NCBI GenBank assembly: GCA_050015095.1
Contig: JBEKCC010000001.1
Location: forward strand, 124,001-188,000
Source of the DNA: MVRE01 sp015660965
GTDB taxonomy: Archaea > Halobacteriota > Methanomicrobia > Methanomicrobiales > Methanospirillaceae
Length of the DNA: 64,000 nucleotides
Reading direction: 5' to 3'
The position numbers were made by a program, and so were the translations under genes. Shown here piece by piece: positions 1 through 8,814 of the stretch. How positions within the stretch are numbered: position 1 is the first letter of the stretch; each line of letters begins with the position of its first letter. Below the pieces are notes generated by a model. It was not told where the DNA came from. It made no database searches and was given only the letters and a program-made list of their open reading frames with translations.

Positions 1-385
1 CAAGTTGTTGCATGCATTCAGAGAGGAGATCGTTTGCGAAGCAATAACAACCGCTTCCTTCTGGACGACCCATCGCAACGAGATCGAAACCGTCTGCTTC
101 GACAAGCGCTTGTCGGAACCGATACTTAATGTAATCGAGTCGAGACATTCCTGGAGGGATACTCCTAGTGAACGCTTCCTCACGCATACTACCAAGCGTT
201 TCGTGAATTTGGACACCAAGTGCTTCATGGAGATTGGAATTTGGGTCTGCATCTACAGCAAGTATAGGGTGCTCCCCCAATTCAATAAATGAGCGAACAA
301 GGAAGGAACTAATGGTGGTCTTGCCAGTCCCACCTTTACCTGAAACGGCGATAATGAATGGTGTGTTATGCAAGACGATCCTCAC
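1..385 (-). CDS. cooC: CooC-type nickel-insertion ATPase, 3' end cut by window edge
   Basis: Seen: the reverse strand from a GTG at 385 reads through to position 1 without a stop (about 128 codons). A deviant Walker A, GKGGTGKTT, lies near residue 19, followed by a DADPN motif about 30 residues later and a MGRPEGSGCYC stretch near the visible end. Known: these are features of the MinD/ParA-like ATPase CooC, a dimeric maturation ATPase that helps load nickel into carbon monoxide dehydrogenase or acetyl-CoA synthase. It is the last visible gene of the acs operon, 22 bases after the MetE-like gene. The start is uncertain: GTG at 385 has no clear ribosome site, whereas its own GTGAGG could serve a TTG at 373. 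Inference: the CODH catalytic gene, absent here, may lie beyond position 1. Confidence 0.85.
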   Translation of the reverse strand, partial: MRIVLHNTPFIIAVSGKGGTGKTTISSFLVRSFIELGEHPILAVDADPNSNLHEALGVQIHETLGSMREEAFTRSIPPGMSRLDYIKYRFRQALVEADGFDLVAMGRPEGSGCYCFANDLLSECMQQL

Positions 386-407
386 TTTACATTTTATTAG
401 CTGGTTA

Positions 408-1442
408 TTATGACCTAATTGCTCTAATTCGACGAGAAATTTCAGCTGCTGCTTGCATAATGTTAACTGCAGCTATTTTATCTGCAAATCTAATTCCACA
501 ACTTGGTGTTATAAGTGATTGGGCATCTAAAATTTTTAAGGGAATTTTTTCAGCAAGTTGACTACGAATTCCCAAGTAACGATTGTAAATTGAATCGACC
601 GTTTCCTTAACAAAAAAATTGTTATCAGAAGGTACAATGCCCCATGCAACGACACCACCTCGTTGCATATATGCAGCGATTGCATCTGCATAGAGTAAGA
701 ATTCCTTTGAATTTGTGTAGGCATCTATTGAAATTATTGATGGATCAAGCTGGAGAACAAATTCCCAATCTGTATTCGAACAACAGTGAATTCCCAATCC
801 TCCTTCAACAAGACCTTTTATGTCATCCCAGCCAGCTTTGACAGTCTCTCTATCAACTGGAACAACAGATGAACCAAGTGATGCGAGATACGGTTCATTA
901 AGAACAATAAGTGTCTCAGGAGCACCCGTTTTTTTTCGCATCTCGACTTCACACCAACGAGCTTTGAGAGCAATAAATTTTGATAACATATCAACAATTT
1001 GAGAATCGTAGAAAATTGGGCGTTTCTTGGAATCGACAACTTGCATTCCAAAGGTTACCGGGCCTGTGACTTGGGTTTTCAGTACATGCACTCCTGAAAG
1101 GTTATGTGTCATCATCTCTAGAAAACCAGAGGCATAGTCCTGATGCTGAGCGTAAGGAGCATAATTTCTTTCCACATAATCCAGATAGACTTTTTCCATT
1201 TCAACGGTATTGTTAACGGAACTGTTAAAGATTAAACGGTCGTCACTGATAAGTCGACCAGGAAGCTGTTCGGAGTCATTGAAAACGATACTTTCGAGTT
1301 GCCCCCTGCCAGGTAAGGTTGGAGTGTAAGGAAACTCAGGAAATATGTCAAGAATAACCTTACAGGCTTCTGCAGGTTCTGTGTGTGGAAGTGCACCAAC
1401 ACCCGTCGCTGCTGAATGAGGTGAAGATATCATTTTTGCCAT
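408..1442 (-). CDS. Short (core) MetE-like methionine synthase of the acs operon
   Basis: A 344-residue protein matching only the C-terminal catalytic half of cobalamin-independent methionine synthase. The zinc-site residues can be placed: His219 and Cys221 in GIHCCSN, and Cys315 in PSCGIRF. The N-terminal half of normal MetE (about 750 residues) is missing. Known: several families of such core methionine synthases exist, and the type found beside corrinoid iron-sulfur protein genes (called MesB, for example in Dehalococcoides) takes the methyl group from that corrinoid protein instead of methyl-folate. Its position after the CoFeSP genes and the corrinoid activator supports that role here, but this is inference. 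The ATG at 1442 has a good GGGAG ribosome site 8 bases upstream. It starts four bases after the RACo stop. Confidence 0.8.
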   Translation of the reverse strand: MAKMISSPHSAATGVGALPHTEPAEACKVILDIFPEFPYTPTLPGRGQLESIVFNDSEQLPGRLISDDRLIFNSSVNNTVEMEKVYLDYVERNYAPYAQHQDYASGFLEMMTHNLSGVHVLKTQVTGPVTFGMQVVDSKKRPIFYDSQIVDMLSKFIALKARWCEVEMRKKTGAPETLIVLNEPYLASLGSSVVPVDRETVKAGWDDIKGLVEGGLGIHCCSNTDWEFVLQLDPSIISIDAYTNSKEFLLYADAIAAYMQRGGVVAWGIVPSDNNFFVKETVDSIYNRYLGIRSQLAEKIPLKILDAQSLITPSCGIRFADKIAAVNIMQAAAEISRRIRAIRS

Positions 1443-1446
1443 TTAA

Positions 1447-3348
1447 TTACTCCCTTTGAAGTCGACATTCATCGAGCATTCTTTGAACATTCGGGAAAAG
1501 TGAGAGGTCAGTATGTGGTAGGAAAGAACTTGATGTATATTCGTCCATGAATGTTGGTTCGGCGTTAAGTTCGATATATGCGATTTTCAAAGCAATATTG
1601 TCAAGTGCCTTTCTTTTTCGACGATTGATTAAAGCAATATTTGCTCCTGCAACAGCACCGTTGCCTATATTCTCAATCTGTTCGATAGGGATTTCTGGAA
1701 TCAATCCAATAGTTGTAGCATTCTTTTTATTCAGATAATTACCGAATGCTCCCGCAAAATAAATCTTTGAAATTTGATGTCGTGTTATATCCGCAGCTTT
1801 CATCAGTGTAATACAAGCGGCATGAATAGATGCCTTGCTCATAATCAAGTTCTTGATATCATTTTCAGTGATTACAATATCTTTCCCAATTTCCGATTCT
1901 TTTGCCCAAGTCACAACAACCTCTGGGAAATACTTACCTTGGCGAATCCTTTTATTTTTTATACCTAAATTTATCCGACCCGTACGGTCAATGACACAAG
2001 TACGTAGAAGTTCAGCCAACAGATCAATTAAGCCGGATCCGCAAATTCCTCGTGGTTTTGTATTATTGATTGTAGAATAAGTAGTGTTAAAAGTGTTCGG
2101 ATTAATTGCAATCCGTTCAATTGCACCCGGGTTAGCTCGCATACCAAAGAGAACTTCACCACCTTCAAGAGCGGGACCTGCAGCCCCAGCACAGGAAAAC
2201 ATCCATTCTTTATTTCCGAGAACGACTTCAAAATTTGTGCCAATATCAATTAAGAGAGAAATCTCTTCTCTATCCACCATACCACAGGTAAGAATATCAG
2301 CAATGACATCGCCACCAATGAAGTCGCTGACCGCTGGGAATACAAAAAGTCCCCCATTGGAATTACATGTAATTCCTATACGACTTGCAGCAACGGACAG
2401 TGCTCTTCGAACAACAGGAACATATGGTTCAGATATCATGTACGCAGGATCAATACCAAGCAAAATGTGAGTCATAACGGTATTTCCCGCGACAACAACT
2501 TCATAGATATCTTCCCGATCAATACCTGCCGTATCTGAAGCAGTTGTTAGTGCAAGATTGATACTCTCTGCAGCAAGTACTTGCAATTTTGTCAAACCGT
2601 TTTTACGTGCAAAATTGACCCTTGCCAGAATATCTTCGCCACAACTAATTTGCCTATTGTAATTCGAAGATACACCAACGACTTTTCCATTCACAAGATC
2701 CCAAAGATAAACGACAACGGTTGTGGTTCCTAGGTCAACCGATGCACCGTAGAGTCGTTTTGAGGTATCATTCTTCTGCAAATCGACAAGCCGGTATACT
2801 CCGGGAACTAACGCTATAGTTCCTGTCACTTTCCAGTCACTATTTCGTAAGATTGCTGGTATGTCTCTGAGCACTTCAAGCGGAGCATAAATCTTTTCAG
2901 CAACGGGCCCTCCATTTTTTTGTATCATCCATAGTAAACGTGAAAGATCTGGAGTGGGGTCAGTAAGAGTGGGGAGATTGAGTTCAACATAATATTTTTT
3001 CACTGAAGGTAAGAATTCAATTTCTGTTTTCTGGCCTTCCACTAATATCTTTTGTTCTTGGATGAGTGTAGTATCTGGAACCAATACTTGAATGTCACTT
3101 TCAATAGTTGTTGTGCAGGCTAAACAACCACCTTGTGCTAGTTCATCTTGGGTAAAAAACTGAGCATATTTCTGGTGGTCAAATATAATTTTCCCCCTTT
3201 GAATGAACACAATACATTTGCCACATTTTCCTTGCCCTCCGCAGACAACGTTAATATTTAGGCCAGCTCTTTGGGCTGCATCGAGCACAGTACATCCAAG
3301 TTCTACATCGATCTTATGGTATCTTGGGAGAAAAGTTACTGTTGGCAT
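1447..3348 (-). CDS. acsV: RACo-type reductive activator of the corrinoid iron-sulfur protein
   Basis: 633 residues. The N-terminus is a [2Fe-2S] ferredoxin domain with Cys36, Cys42, Cys45 and Cys78 (pattern CGGQGKCGKC and later CLACTT). The rest carries ASKHA-type ATP-binding motifs (GASVDLGTTTVVVYL near residue 200; LLIDIGTNFEV; YFAGAFGNYL near the C-terminus). Known: RACo uses ATP to return Co(II) of the corrinoid iron-sulfur protein to Co(I) after accidental oxidation. Methanogen RamA proteins instead carry two C-terminal [4Fe-4S] clusters, so the ferredoxin-first layout is the bacterial (Moorella, Carboxydothermus) version. It directly abuts acsC, whose TAG stop precedes the ATG with no gap, and this also fits its substrate. 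Confidence 0.92.
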   Translation of the reverse strand: MPTVTFLPRYHKIDVELGCTVLDAAQRAGLNINVVCGGQGKCGKCIVFIQRGKIIFDHQKYAQFFTQDELAQGGCLACTTTIESDIQVLVPDTTLIQEQKILVEGQKTEIEFLPSVKKYYVELNLPTLTDPTPDLSRLLWMIQKNGGPVAEKIYAPLEVLRDIPAILRNSDWKVTGTIALVPGVYRLVDLQKNDTSKRLYGASVDLGTTTVVVYLWDLVNGKVVGVSSNYNRQISCGEDILARVNFARKNGLTKLQVLAAESINLALTTASDTAGIDREDIYEVVVAGNTVMTHILLGIDPAYMISEPYVPVVRRALSVAASRIGITCNSNGGLFVFPAVSDFIGGDVIADILTCGMVDREEISLLIDIGTNFEVVLGNKEWMFSCAGAAGPALEGGEVLFGMRANPGAIERIAINPNTFNTTYSTINNTKPRGICGSGLIDLLAELLRTCVIDRTGRINLGIKNKRIRQGKYFPEVVVTWAKESEIGKDIVITENDIKNLIMSKASIHAACITLMKAADITRHQISKIYFAGAFGNYLNKKNATTIGLIPEIPIEQIENIGNGAVAGANIALINRRKRKALDNIALKIAYIELNAEPTFMDEYTSSSFLPHTDLSLFPNVQRMLDECRLQRE

Positions 3349-4683
3349 CTATTTTTTCCACTCCTGAATGAGAAACTCCCCAATTTCTGCAGCGTCCCGT
3401 GGACCAACCAACACTTTCCAACCAGTTGCTTCCTCAATTCTGCCGGAAAGAGGTGCCGCATACCCCGGAATAATTAGTTTTCTATGATTGATTTCGTTTT
3501 CCACTTCAAACTTTTTGATTGAATCGCGGACCAAGGTTTCATTCAATTTTCCTGCAGCCACCGATGTCAATACAGACAGCCCTTCTGTGTCAACAATCAA
3601 CATAAAACAAGGGATTCGTGTCGATTCTAAATATCCTTCTAGTGTAAAAAAAGTAAGCGAGAAGTTTACTGTGAGAAGCACAGGAGCATCTTTATTAGGT
3701 GATCCTATGCGGTATAAACCAGGATTCATCTGGATGGGTTTTTGCGGATCGGTATAAATATTCTGACGTAATGTTAGGGCCGCTTTCGTTGAGGCAGTTG
3801 AGAACGGGTCTGTAATAATCACTGATGCATACTTGACAATCCCTAACGCAATTGCAGCATCTTGTTGTCCTGTTTTAGAAGCATCATAGAACACTGGATA
3901 ACCAAGATCGGGAGCCATTCTAGTAATAGCAAGCTGCCGGATTGTTGAAGATGCAGTGATGAAATCTCCTAATGTTTGTGGGTGTGGGTCAATTAGTAAA
4001 TCAGTAACCCCTTCTTTGGTACACATCTTGGTAAGTTGTGCGAGCTTTTCAAGTCCTGACGCTTTCACAACAAGAGGACATCCATGCTTCTTAGAAATTT
4101 CACATAATACTTTGTAGTTTTCAGAATCTGCTGCGTAGATTAATGGTCGGTATGTTCCACAATGGACAAGGGCATTATTCAATGCATTTGGGTTATCTGA
4201 TATCAAAATTAATGGTAGGTCAGCAATCTCTTCAATTGCAGAAATTACGCGAGCAAAAGGATCTGCTGAACCACTTTCGTTTCTAATCGCCAGACCACTG
4301 AAATGGAGATCTACACCAACCCGTGTTAAAGTCTCATCACGGACTATTGTTGTTACTTTTTTGATTTGGTCAATTGTATCGTTATCTGATACTGAAAAAA
4401 ATATACCTGGTTGGTGGTAAAATGTTTTCTCATGACGATAAAAAACAAATTCTTCACCAACAGAAATAGACCGTTCTCCAACTCCAAGTTTCACTAAACG
4501 TATTGGTGGTCTCGTTGTTGCACCCAATACGGTCTTAGCGTTTTCATCGAGATACGGGCATAAATCAATGTCACCTTTCCCTCCAGCTAGTTTCATTGCA
4601 AAGGTTAAGCATGTAGGATCACCGCACTCCTTGCAATTTTTCTTTGGTAGGAGCTTATAGATGTCGAGAGCTTTCAAGGCCAC
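3349..4683 (-). CDS. acsC: Corrinoid iron-sulfur protein large subunit (AcsC/CdhE)
   Basis: 444 residues. The N-terminal [4Fe-4S] motif is clear: Cys17, Cys20, Cys25 and Cys42 in CKECGDPTCL...DLCPYL. The body is the TIM-barrel and C-terminal cobalamin-binding domain of the gamma subunit. Known: with AcsD it forms the CoFeSP heterodimer, which accepts a methyl group from methyl-tetrahydropterin on Co(I) and hands it to the A cluster of acetyl-CoA synthase. The start is a GTG at 4683, with an AGGGATGA ribosome site overlapping the acsD stop. Length is normal for the family. It acts in the cytoplasm. Confidence 0.95.
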   Translation of the reverse strand: MALKALDIYKLLPKKNCKECGDPTCLTFAMKLAGGKGDIDLCPYLDENAKTVLGATTRPPIRLVKLGVGERSISVGEEFVFYRHEKTFYHQPGIFFSVSDNDTIDQIKKVTTIVRDETLTRVGVDLHFSGLAIRNESGSADPFARVISAIEEIADLPLILISDNPNALNNALVHCGTYRPLIYAADSENYKVLCEISKKHGCPLVVKASGLEKLAQLTKMCTKEGVTDLLIDPHPQTLGDFITASSTIRQLAITRMAPDLGYPVFYDASKTGQQDAAIALGIVKYASVIITDPFSTASTKAALTLRQNIYTDPQKPIQMNPGLYRIGSPNKDAPVLLTVNFSLTFFTLEGYLESTRIPCFMLIVDTEGLSVLTSVAAGKLNETLVRDSIKKFEVENEINHRKLIIPGYAAPLSGRIEEATGWKVLVGPRDAAEIGEFLIQEWKK

Positions 4684-4689
4684 TTCGTG

Positions 4690-5640
4690 TCATCCCTGAT
4701 AAATATTTTTAGTTTTTAGTGCAACAAACGCTTTCTTGAGTAATTCAACTGTCTTAGGGTGACGGATACAAATGATTTCAGCACCCGCGACTGCTGCTGC
4801 AATACCAGTGTAAAACTCCCACATAACTGCAATGGTATTCTGGTTTTGTATATCCGCTTCGCGAACCTCTTTTATATTTAAAGTGTCAATCGGAGAACAA
4901 ATCATTGGCATTGTAAGGTCGGCGTCTCCTTTCAGACCAGAAAAACGAATCCGCTCCATAGCAGAATAAGAATATTCAAATCCATAACCAAGTGCACCAG
5001 TATATGGGTCAATTACTATTCGATCATGAGGAACATCAATTTCTCGAAGAAGAATGTTAAGTTGTTTTGCAAGATTAATATCAATTGGTGACTGTGCAAT
5101 CACAGAATGATTATATGCAAGCGCTGCTGCGGCAATACTACGATATCTGTTCGCCTCAGCCGTGCCAAGAAGGAGCCGTTCTCCTTGTCCCGCTTCACCA
5201 CATTGCTGAAACACTTCACTATCTATCGAAGGTTCATTACTTCCTTCAATAATGAGTGGAAGTCCTGTTGCTGAAAGCACATTTTCAACAACTTTTTTTA
5301 CAAAAGAGACATCCCTAAGTCCTCGTTCTCGAGTACTAGTGAGGTGAAGGCGGACCAGATCGGCATCATACGATGTCTCTGCAGTTTTAGCCCAATCTTT
5401 TACATCATTTATTACATCACCACAAGCACTCTTTGCAATAGGTGACCAATACTGAACATTATCGCAAATCTCAAAAGCAATAAGAGGAGATTCGGAAAAT
5501 TCTTTTTGATCGATGAAAGGGAGATTCGAACTTCCTCCAATATGATACGATCGCTTTCTGGTACCCCCATCAGTGTTTGTCGCACCGAGTATTACTTCAC
5601 CAATTGAACCCGACCAACCGAAGTTTAAATTAAATTCCAT
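4690..5640 (-). CDS. acsD: Corrinoid iron-sulfur protein small subunit (AcsD/CdhD)
   Basis: About 316 residues with the typical beginning MEFNLNFGWSGSIGEVILGAT and a TIM-barrel body (DLVRLHLTSTRERGLRD, IEGSNEPSIDSEV, IVIDPYTGALGYG, CIRHPKTV). Known: small (delta) subunit of CoFeSP, pairing with AcsC. A longer reading from a GTG at 5655 would overlap the acsB stop as GTGA; I prefer the ATG at 5640 because that GTGAGG makes a good ribosome site nine bases before it. Translational coupling to acsB is likely. Confidence 0.94.
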   Translation of the reverse strand: MEFNLNFGWSGSIGEVILGATNTDGGTRKRSYHIGGSSNLPFIDQKEFSESPLIAFEICDNVQYWSPIAKSACGDVINDVKDWAKTAETSYDADLVRLHLTSTRERGLRDVSFVKKVVENVLSATGLPLIIEGSNEPSIDSEVFQQCGEAGQGERLLLGTAEANRYRSIAAAALAYNHSVIAQSPIDINLAKQLNILLREIDVPHDRIVIDPYTGALGYGFEYSYSAMERIRFSGLKGDADLTMPMICSPIDTLNIKEVREADIQNQNTIAVMWEFYTGIAAAVAGAEIICIRHPKTVELLKKAFVALKTKNIYQG

Positions 5641-5651
5641 GTATATTGGCC

Positions 5652-7682
5652 TCACACCAATGGCTTCATCGTAAGTGCAGGATGTTTGGTACTTTCTAGA
5701 TACTTAGTAAGTTCTTCGATTGTAACGGCTTTTGTTTCATCAGCAATTTTGTCAAATAAATTGGGAATTCCTTTTTCCAACAATTTTTTTTCAAGCCTCT
5801 TGCGGAGTTCCTCCTTGAGTTGAGCTGGCATCCAGACGAGCCGCTCAATTCCTCCCTCACCTTGTAGAAAACGATCCGATAAAATGTAATTCTTTGAGAT
5901 ACCTGCAAATCCAGGGGTTTGAGCTCCTCCTCCTATAGTACCTGCAAGAGTTGAGAATGTCATGCCTGATGGAGTTACACCTTTGAATTCACGGTTTACA
6001 ATCATAATTCCGTTTACTTCAGGAAGCATGAGAGCTATGCATTCAAAACATCCACAGCAAGTCATAGGAAATTCCATAATAGAATAAAGACTACACCTTT
6101 CGATCTCACCATGGCTTGCCTTTTTAACAAAACGGTTTACTCCATCAAATTCACCGTTTTGTGAATTGATGATCTGTCCCTTCTGTATCGGTTGGTTTGC
6201 TCCAGCAGGAGAAATTTCATACGCTATCTTCCCATCAAGCCAGCTTATTGCACCACAGAGAGCAGGACGTTCAGGTGTAATTACACAAACGTGATTTGGA
6301 GCAAATGTTTGACAGAGTGTACAAGAATAGTATATATCAACATCAGAATCGCGCATTCCACGAATACGAGCGTCGCGTTCTCCATAAACCGTTTCTGCTT
6401 TTTGTTTTTCGATAAGAACCTGCTCTTTATCAGTTATTAAAGTTACAGACACGGCATCGAGTAACTGAGGGAAGTCCATCCGAAATTTACTTGCAAGTAA
6501 CTTTCCTATATGTTCCACTTTCACTCCCTTTGCAACGGCTTCCTTTGAAATCCTCACCCAAATAAGATCGCGCTGAGCAACATGCCATGACCCTTCACCG
6601 TAATTAACAAAGTTATGGATACGACGCTCAAGTACTGGCTCATAATCTTTTTTCATCATTGATCCTGCGACATGAATTATTAGACCCAGGGGTTGAGCAG
6701 ACCCCTCTTTCATCTTATCAATTTCTGGTCCTATGACGATAACTTCACCATTTGTCACTTCATTTTGAGGTTTCATTTGTAAAAGTTCAAATGCAGGTGA
6801 TCTACCCCCTCCAAACTCCACATACATCTCTTCTTTTCGGATACTTTTTCCTTCAAACGCTGGTGAACAACCCATAGGGATGGGAATTGCAGTAACGGTT
6901 ACACGTATACCTTTTTTCTCCATTCCCATCCGGACCGCATTTTCTGGAGAGACGGGAATCCATTCTCCTCCCTCATATCCATTAATAGAAAATATAGGAA
7001 ATCCTAGCACTCGCATTGCATCAGTGGAAGCAATCTCCTCAGGTGTTAGTCCAGGAAATACAATCACAATCGCCTTTGCCCGTTCAGTCGCATAGGTTAG
7101 AAGTCGATGTGAATCACCTGGGGTAACACCACCGAACATCATTGCTACCCGAGCAATAATATCAACAAAGTGGACACCATATTTTGGAGTGGCCCCAAGT
7201 GGAATAAGCCGATATTCAAGTCCAACTTTTACCCCAACATTTGAAAGTGCTGAAATTACTTCTCCCGCAAGGAAAGTGAGCATGTATTTTTCTTGTAATT
7301 CACGACAAATTGCTGCAGCGGCATCTTTACTTTTTGGTGACCCTACAACAAGTGCTAATCCGAGAATACTTCCATCGACGAGTGAATAACCTAATTTCCT
7401 AATGACGGTGTCAGCAATAAAACCTGTATAGGGTGATGCCTCTCTACCTTTTGTTGCTATGCTATGAGCAATAAGAGATTCTGTTGCAATTATCGGGTTA
7501 CTATTTGTTAACTTATAAGCGTGTTTTGCAGTTTCAGGATCATGAACAACAATTCCAGTAAGTGCATAAGAAACAGGCATGTGATATGCAGTATCTTCAT
7601 AAACAAAAGGTTTTGAAAGGGAGGACATTTGTTTATTTAAAATTTCTTGTCCTAATTTAGCTGCTTGATTCACGTCGATCAT
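5652..7682 (-). CDS. acsB: Acetyl-CoA synthase catalytic subunit, bacterial full-length type
   Basis: About 676 residues from the ATG at 7682 (681 from an upstream GTG at 7697). I choose 7682 because GTGGAG sits eight bases before it. Counting from the GTG, the A-cluster ligands are Cys459, Cys462, Cys471 and Cys481 (YSCTLC, NHVC, ALCG) and the nickel site Cys548-Gly549-Cys550. The spacings (3, 12, 22, 89, 91) are exactly those of Moorella AcsB (506, 509, 518, 528, 595, 597). Archaeal CdhC proteins are about 470 residues and lack the N-terminal domain; this one has it (FGGVTPGD, EGKSIRKEEMYVE). It condenses methyl from CoFeSP, CO and CoA to acetyl-CoA. First gene of the operon. Confidence 0.96.
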   Translation of the reverse strand: MIDVNQAAKLGQEILNKQMSSLSKPFVYEDTAYHMPVSYALTGIVVHDPETAKHAYKLTNSNPIIATESLIAHSIATKGREASPYTGFIADTVIRKLGYSLVDGSILGLALVVGSPKSKDAAAAICRELQEKYMLTFLAGEVISALSNVGVKVGLEYRLIPLGATPKYGVHFVDIIARVAMMFGGVTPGDSHRLLTYATERAKAIVIVFPGLTPEEIASTDAMRVLGFPIFSINGYEGGEWIPVSPENAVRMGMEKKGIRVTVTAIPIPMGCSPAFEGKSIRKEEMYVEFGGGRSPAFELLQMKPQNEVTNGEVIVIGPEIDKMKEGSAQPLGLIIHVAGSMMKKDYEPVLERRIHNFVNYGEGSWHVAQRDLIWVRISKEAVAKGVKVEHIGKLLASKFRMDFPQLLDAVSVTLITDKEQVLIEKQKAETVYGERDARIRGMRDSDVDIYYSCTLCQTFAPNHVCVITPERPALCGAISWLDGKIAYEISPAGANQPIQKGQIINSQNGEFDGVNRFVKKASHGEIERCSLYSIMEFPMTCCGCFECIALMLPEVNGIMIVNREFKGVTPSGMTFSTLAGTIGGGAQTPGFAGISKNYILSDRFLQGEGGIERLVWMPAQLKEELRKRLEKKLLEKGIPNLFDKIADETKAVTIEELTKYLESTKHPALTMKPLV

Positions 7683-7771
7683 TGGAGGAGTCTCCACGTC
7701 AATGGATTGACTTGTTTAATTAAATATAGTTTGGTTATTGGTAAATATCTCTTTATTCGAGCAATTATCTG

Positions 7772-7780
7772 ATTTATATA
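7772..7780 (-). promoter_or_regulatory. TATA box of the acs operon
   Basis: The minus strand reads TATATAAAT here, in an AT-rich stretch about 90 bases before the acsB ATG. Archaeal transcription would start about 25 bases downstream, near 7750, giving a leader of roughly 65-70 bases. I saw no clear operator in the leader. Confidence 0.5.
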
Positions 7781-7851
7781 ATGTAACTAAGAAAATGGAC
7801 AAAGATATTTATCCTATCTAAATGCTAATCTTTTTAAAGGATGGAAAAAAT

Positions 7852-8742
7852 ATGAGAACGTTTTGGGTTAAATCTTGGTTTTCTGTTTTAGTGCTGCTCC
7901 TTGCAGCGATGTGTTTTGTATTACCAGTCACAGCAGCAAGTGGAACGGTAACTATAACTCTGCGGGGTCTTGGTGTATATTCACTTGGTGATACAATTAT
8001 TTTTGACGGTACTAACACTGTGAGTAATACGACACTCCTCAAAATTACTGGACCCGGCTTAGCATCGGGAGGTGTTCCCTTATATGATTTGAGTGGAACA
8101 TCAGGAACCGGTAACACAGTAAAAGTAGATGCAACTGGAAAATGGACATTTAGATGGGACACACCAAGTGATACATCGATGTTACAAAGTGCCAGATATA
8201 CAATAACCGCATATGATTTTACTGACTCAACTAAAGCCAGTTCGATATCGGTGATAATGCAAAAACCTCAATATTATATCTCAATTTCCCAACCGTCTAT
8301 TCATATGGCTGACTATATCCAAATTCAGGGAATGACTGAACAAGGAATCGATTATATCAAATTAAATATTACAGATTCTTCAGGAACCGTTTATCATACT
8401 TATATGGCACCTGTTAGTCCACAAGGTTCTTTCCAATACAGCTTCCATGTGGATATGCAACCGGGACAGTACAGTGTGATTGGTACAAATCCTTCATTAA
8501 AAAACAATCTTGCACTTGTCTTTTCGGTGACTAGTGTTCAGACATCGAATGCAACTACTCCAGCTCCTACATCAGAAAAAACAGAAGCTATAACATTGTT
8601 ACCCACTACCGTTTCGACACAACCCGTTCAGTCACCTCAACCAATAGCTACAAAAACGAATATTGCAATGACAACAATCGTATTATCTGTCATAGTCTTT
8701 GGTGCAGTTGCAATTCTTAAAAATGAGCATAAAAGGAAGTAA
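7852..8742 (+). CDS. Secreted, membrane-anchored surface protein
   Basis: 296 residues from the ATG at 7852, which has an AAAGGATGG ribosome site. An in-frame ATG at 7822 would prefix ten residues before the signal peptide and has no such site. Seen: a signal peptide (WFSVLVLLLAAMCFVLPVTAAS), beta-rich domains with repeated IQIQG and QPGQYSVIGT-type turns, a Thr/Pro/Ser-rich stalk (about residues 235-265) and a C-terminal membrane helix (TIVLSVIVFGAVAIL) followed by a short basic tail KNEHKRK. Known: this layout is common in S-layer-associated proteins of Methanomicrobiales. Function unknown; an envelope role outside the cell is the reasonable reading. It is divergent from the acs operon. Confidence 0.75.
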   Translation: MRTFWVKSWFSVLVLLLAAMCFVLPVTAASGTVTITLRGLGVYSLGDTIIFDGTNTVSNTTLLKITGPGLASGGVPLYDLSGTSGTGNTVKVDATGKWTFRWDTPSDTSMLQSARYTITAYDFTDSTKASSISVIMQKPQYYISISQPSIHMADYIQIQGMTEQGIDYIKLNITDSSGTVYHTYMAPVSPQGSFQYSFHVDMQPGQYSVIGTNPSLKNNLALVFSVTSVQTSNATTPAPTSEKTEAITLLPTTVSTQPVQSPQPIATKTNIAMTTIVLSVIVFGAVAILKNEHKRK

Positions 8743-8814
8743 TTAATCCAAATAATTTCCTTTTAACTGTTGTCATTCAGGGCTTAAGAAACTTGAAAAT
8801 TTATCCAAATTTTA

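Noticed and set aside
5..292. 95-codon plus-strand frame
   Set aside because: The opposite strand encodes a clear CooC ATPase with Walker A; the plus frame is its shadow.
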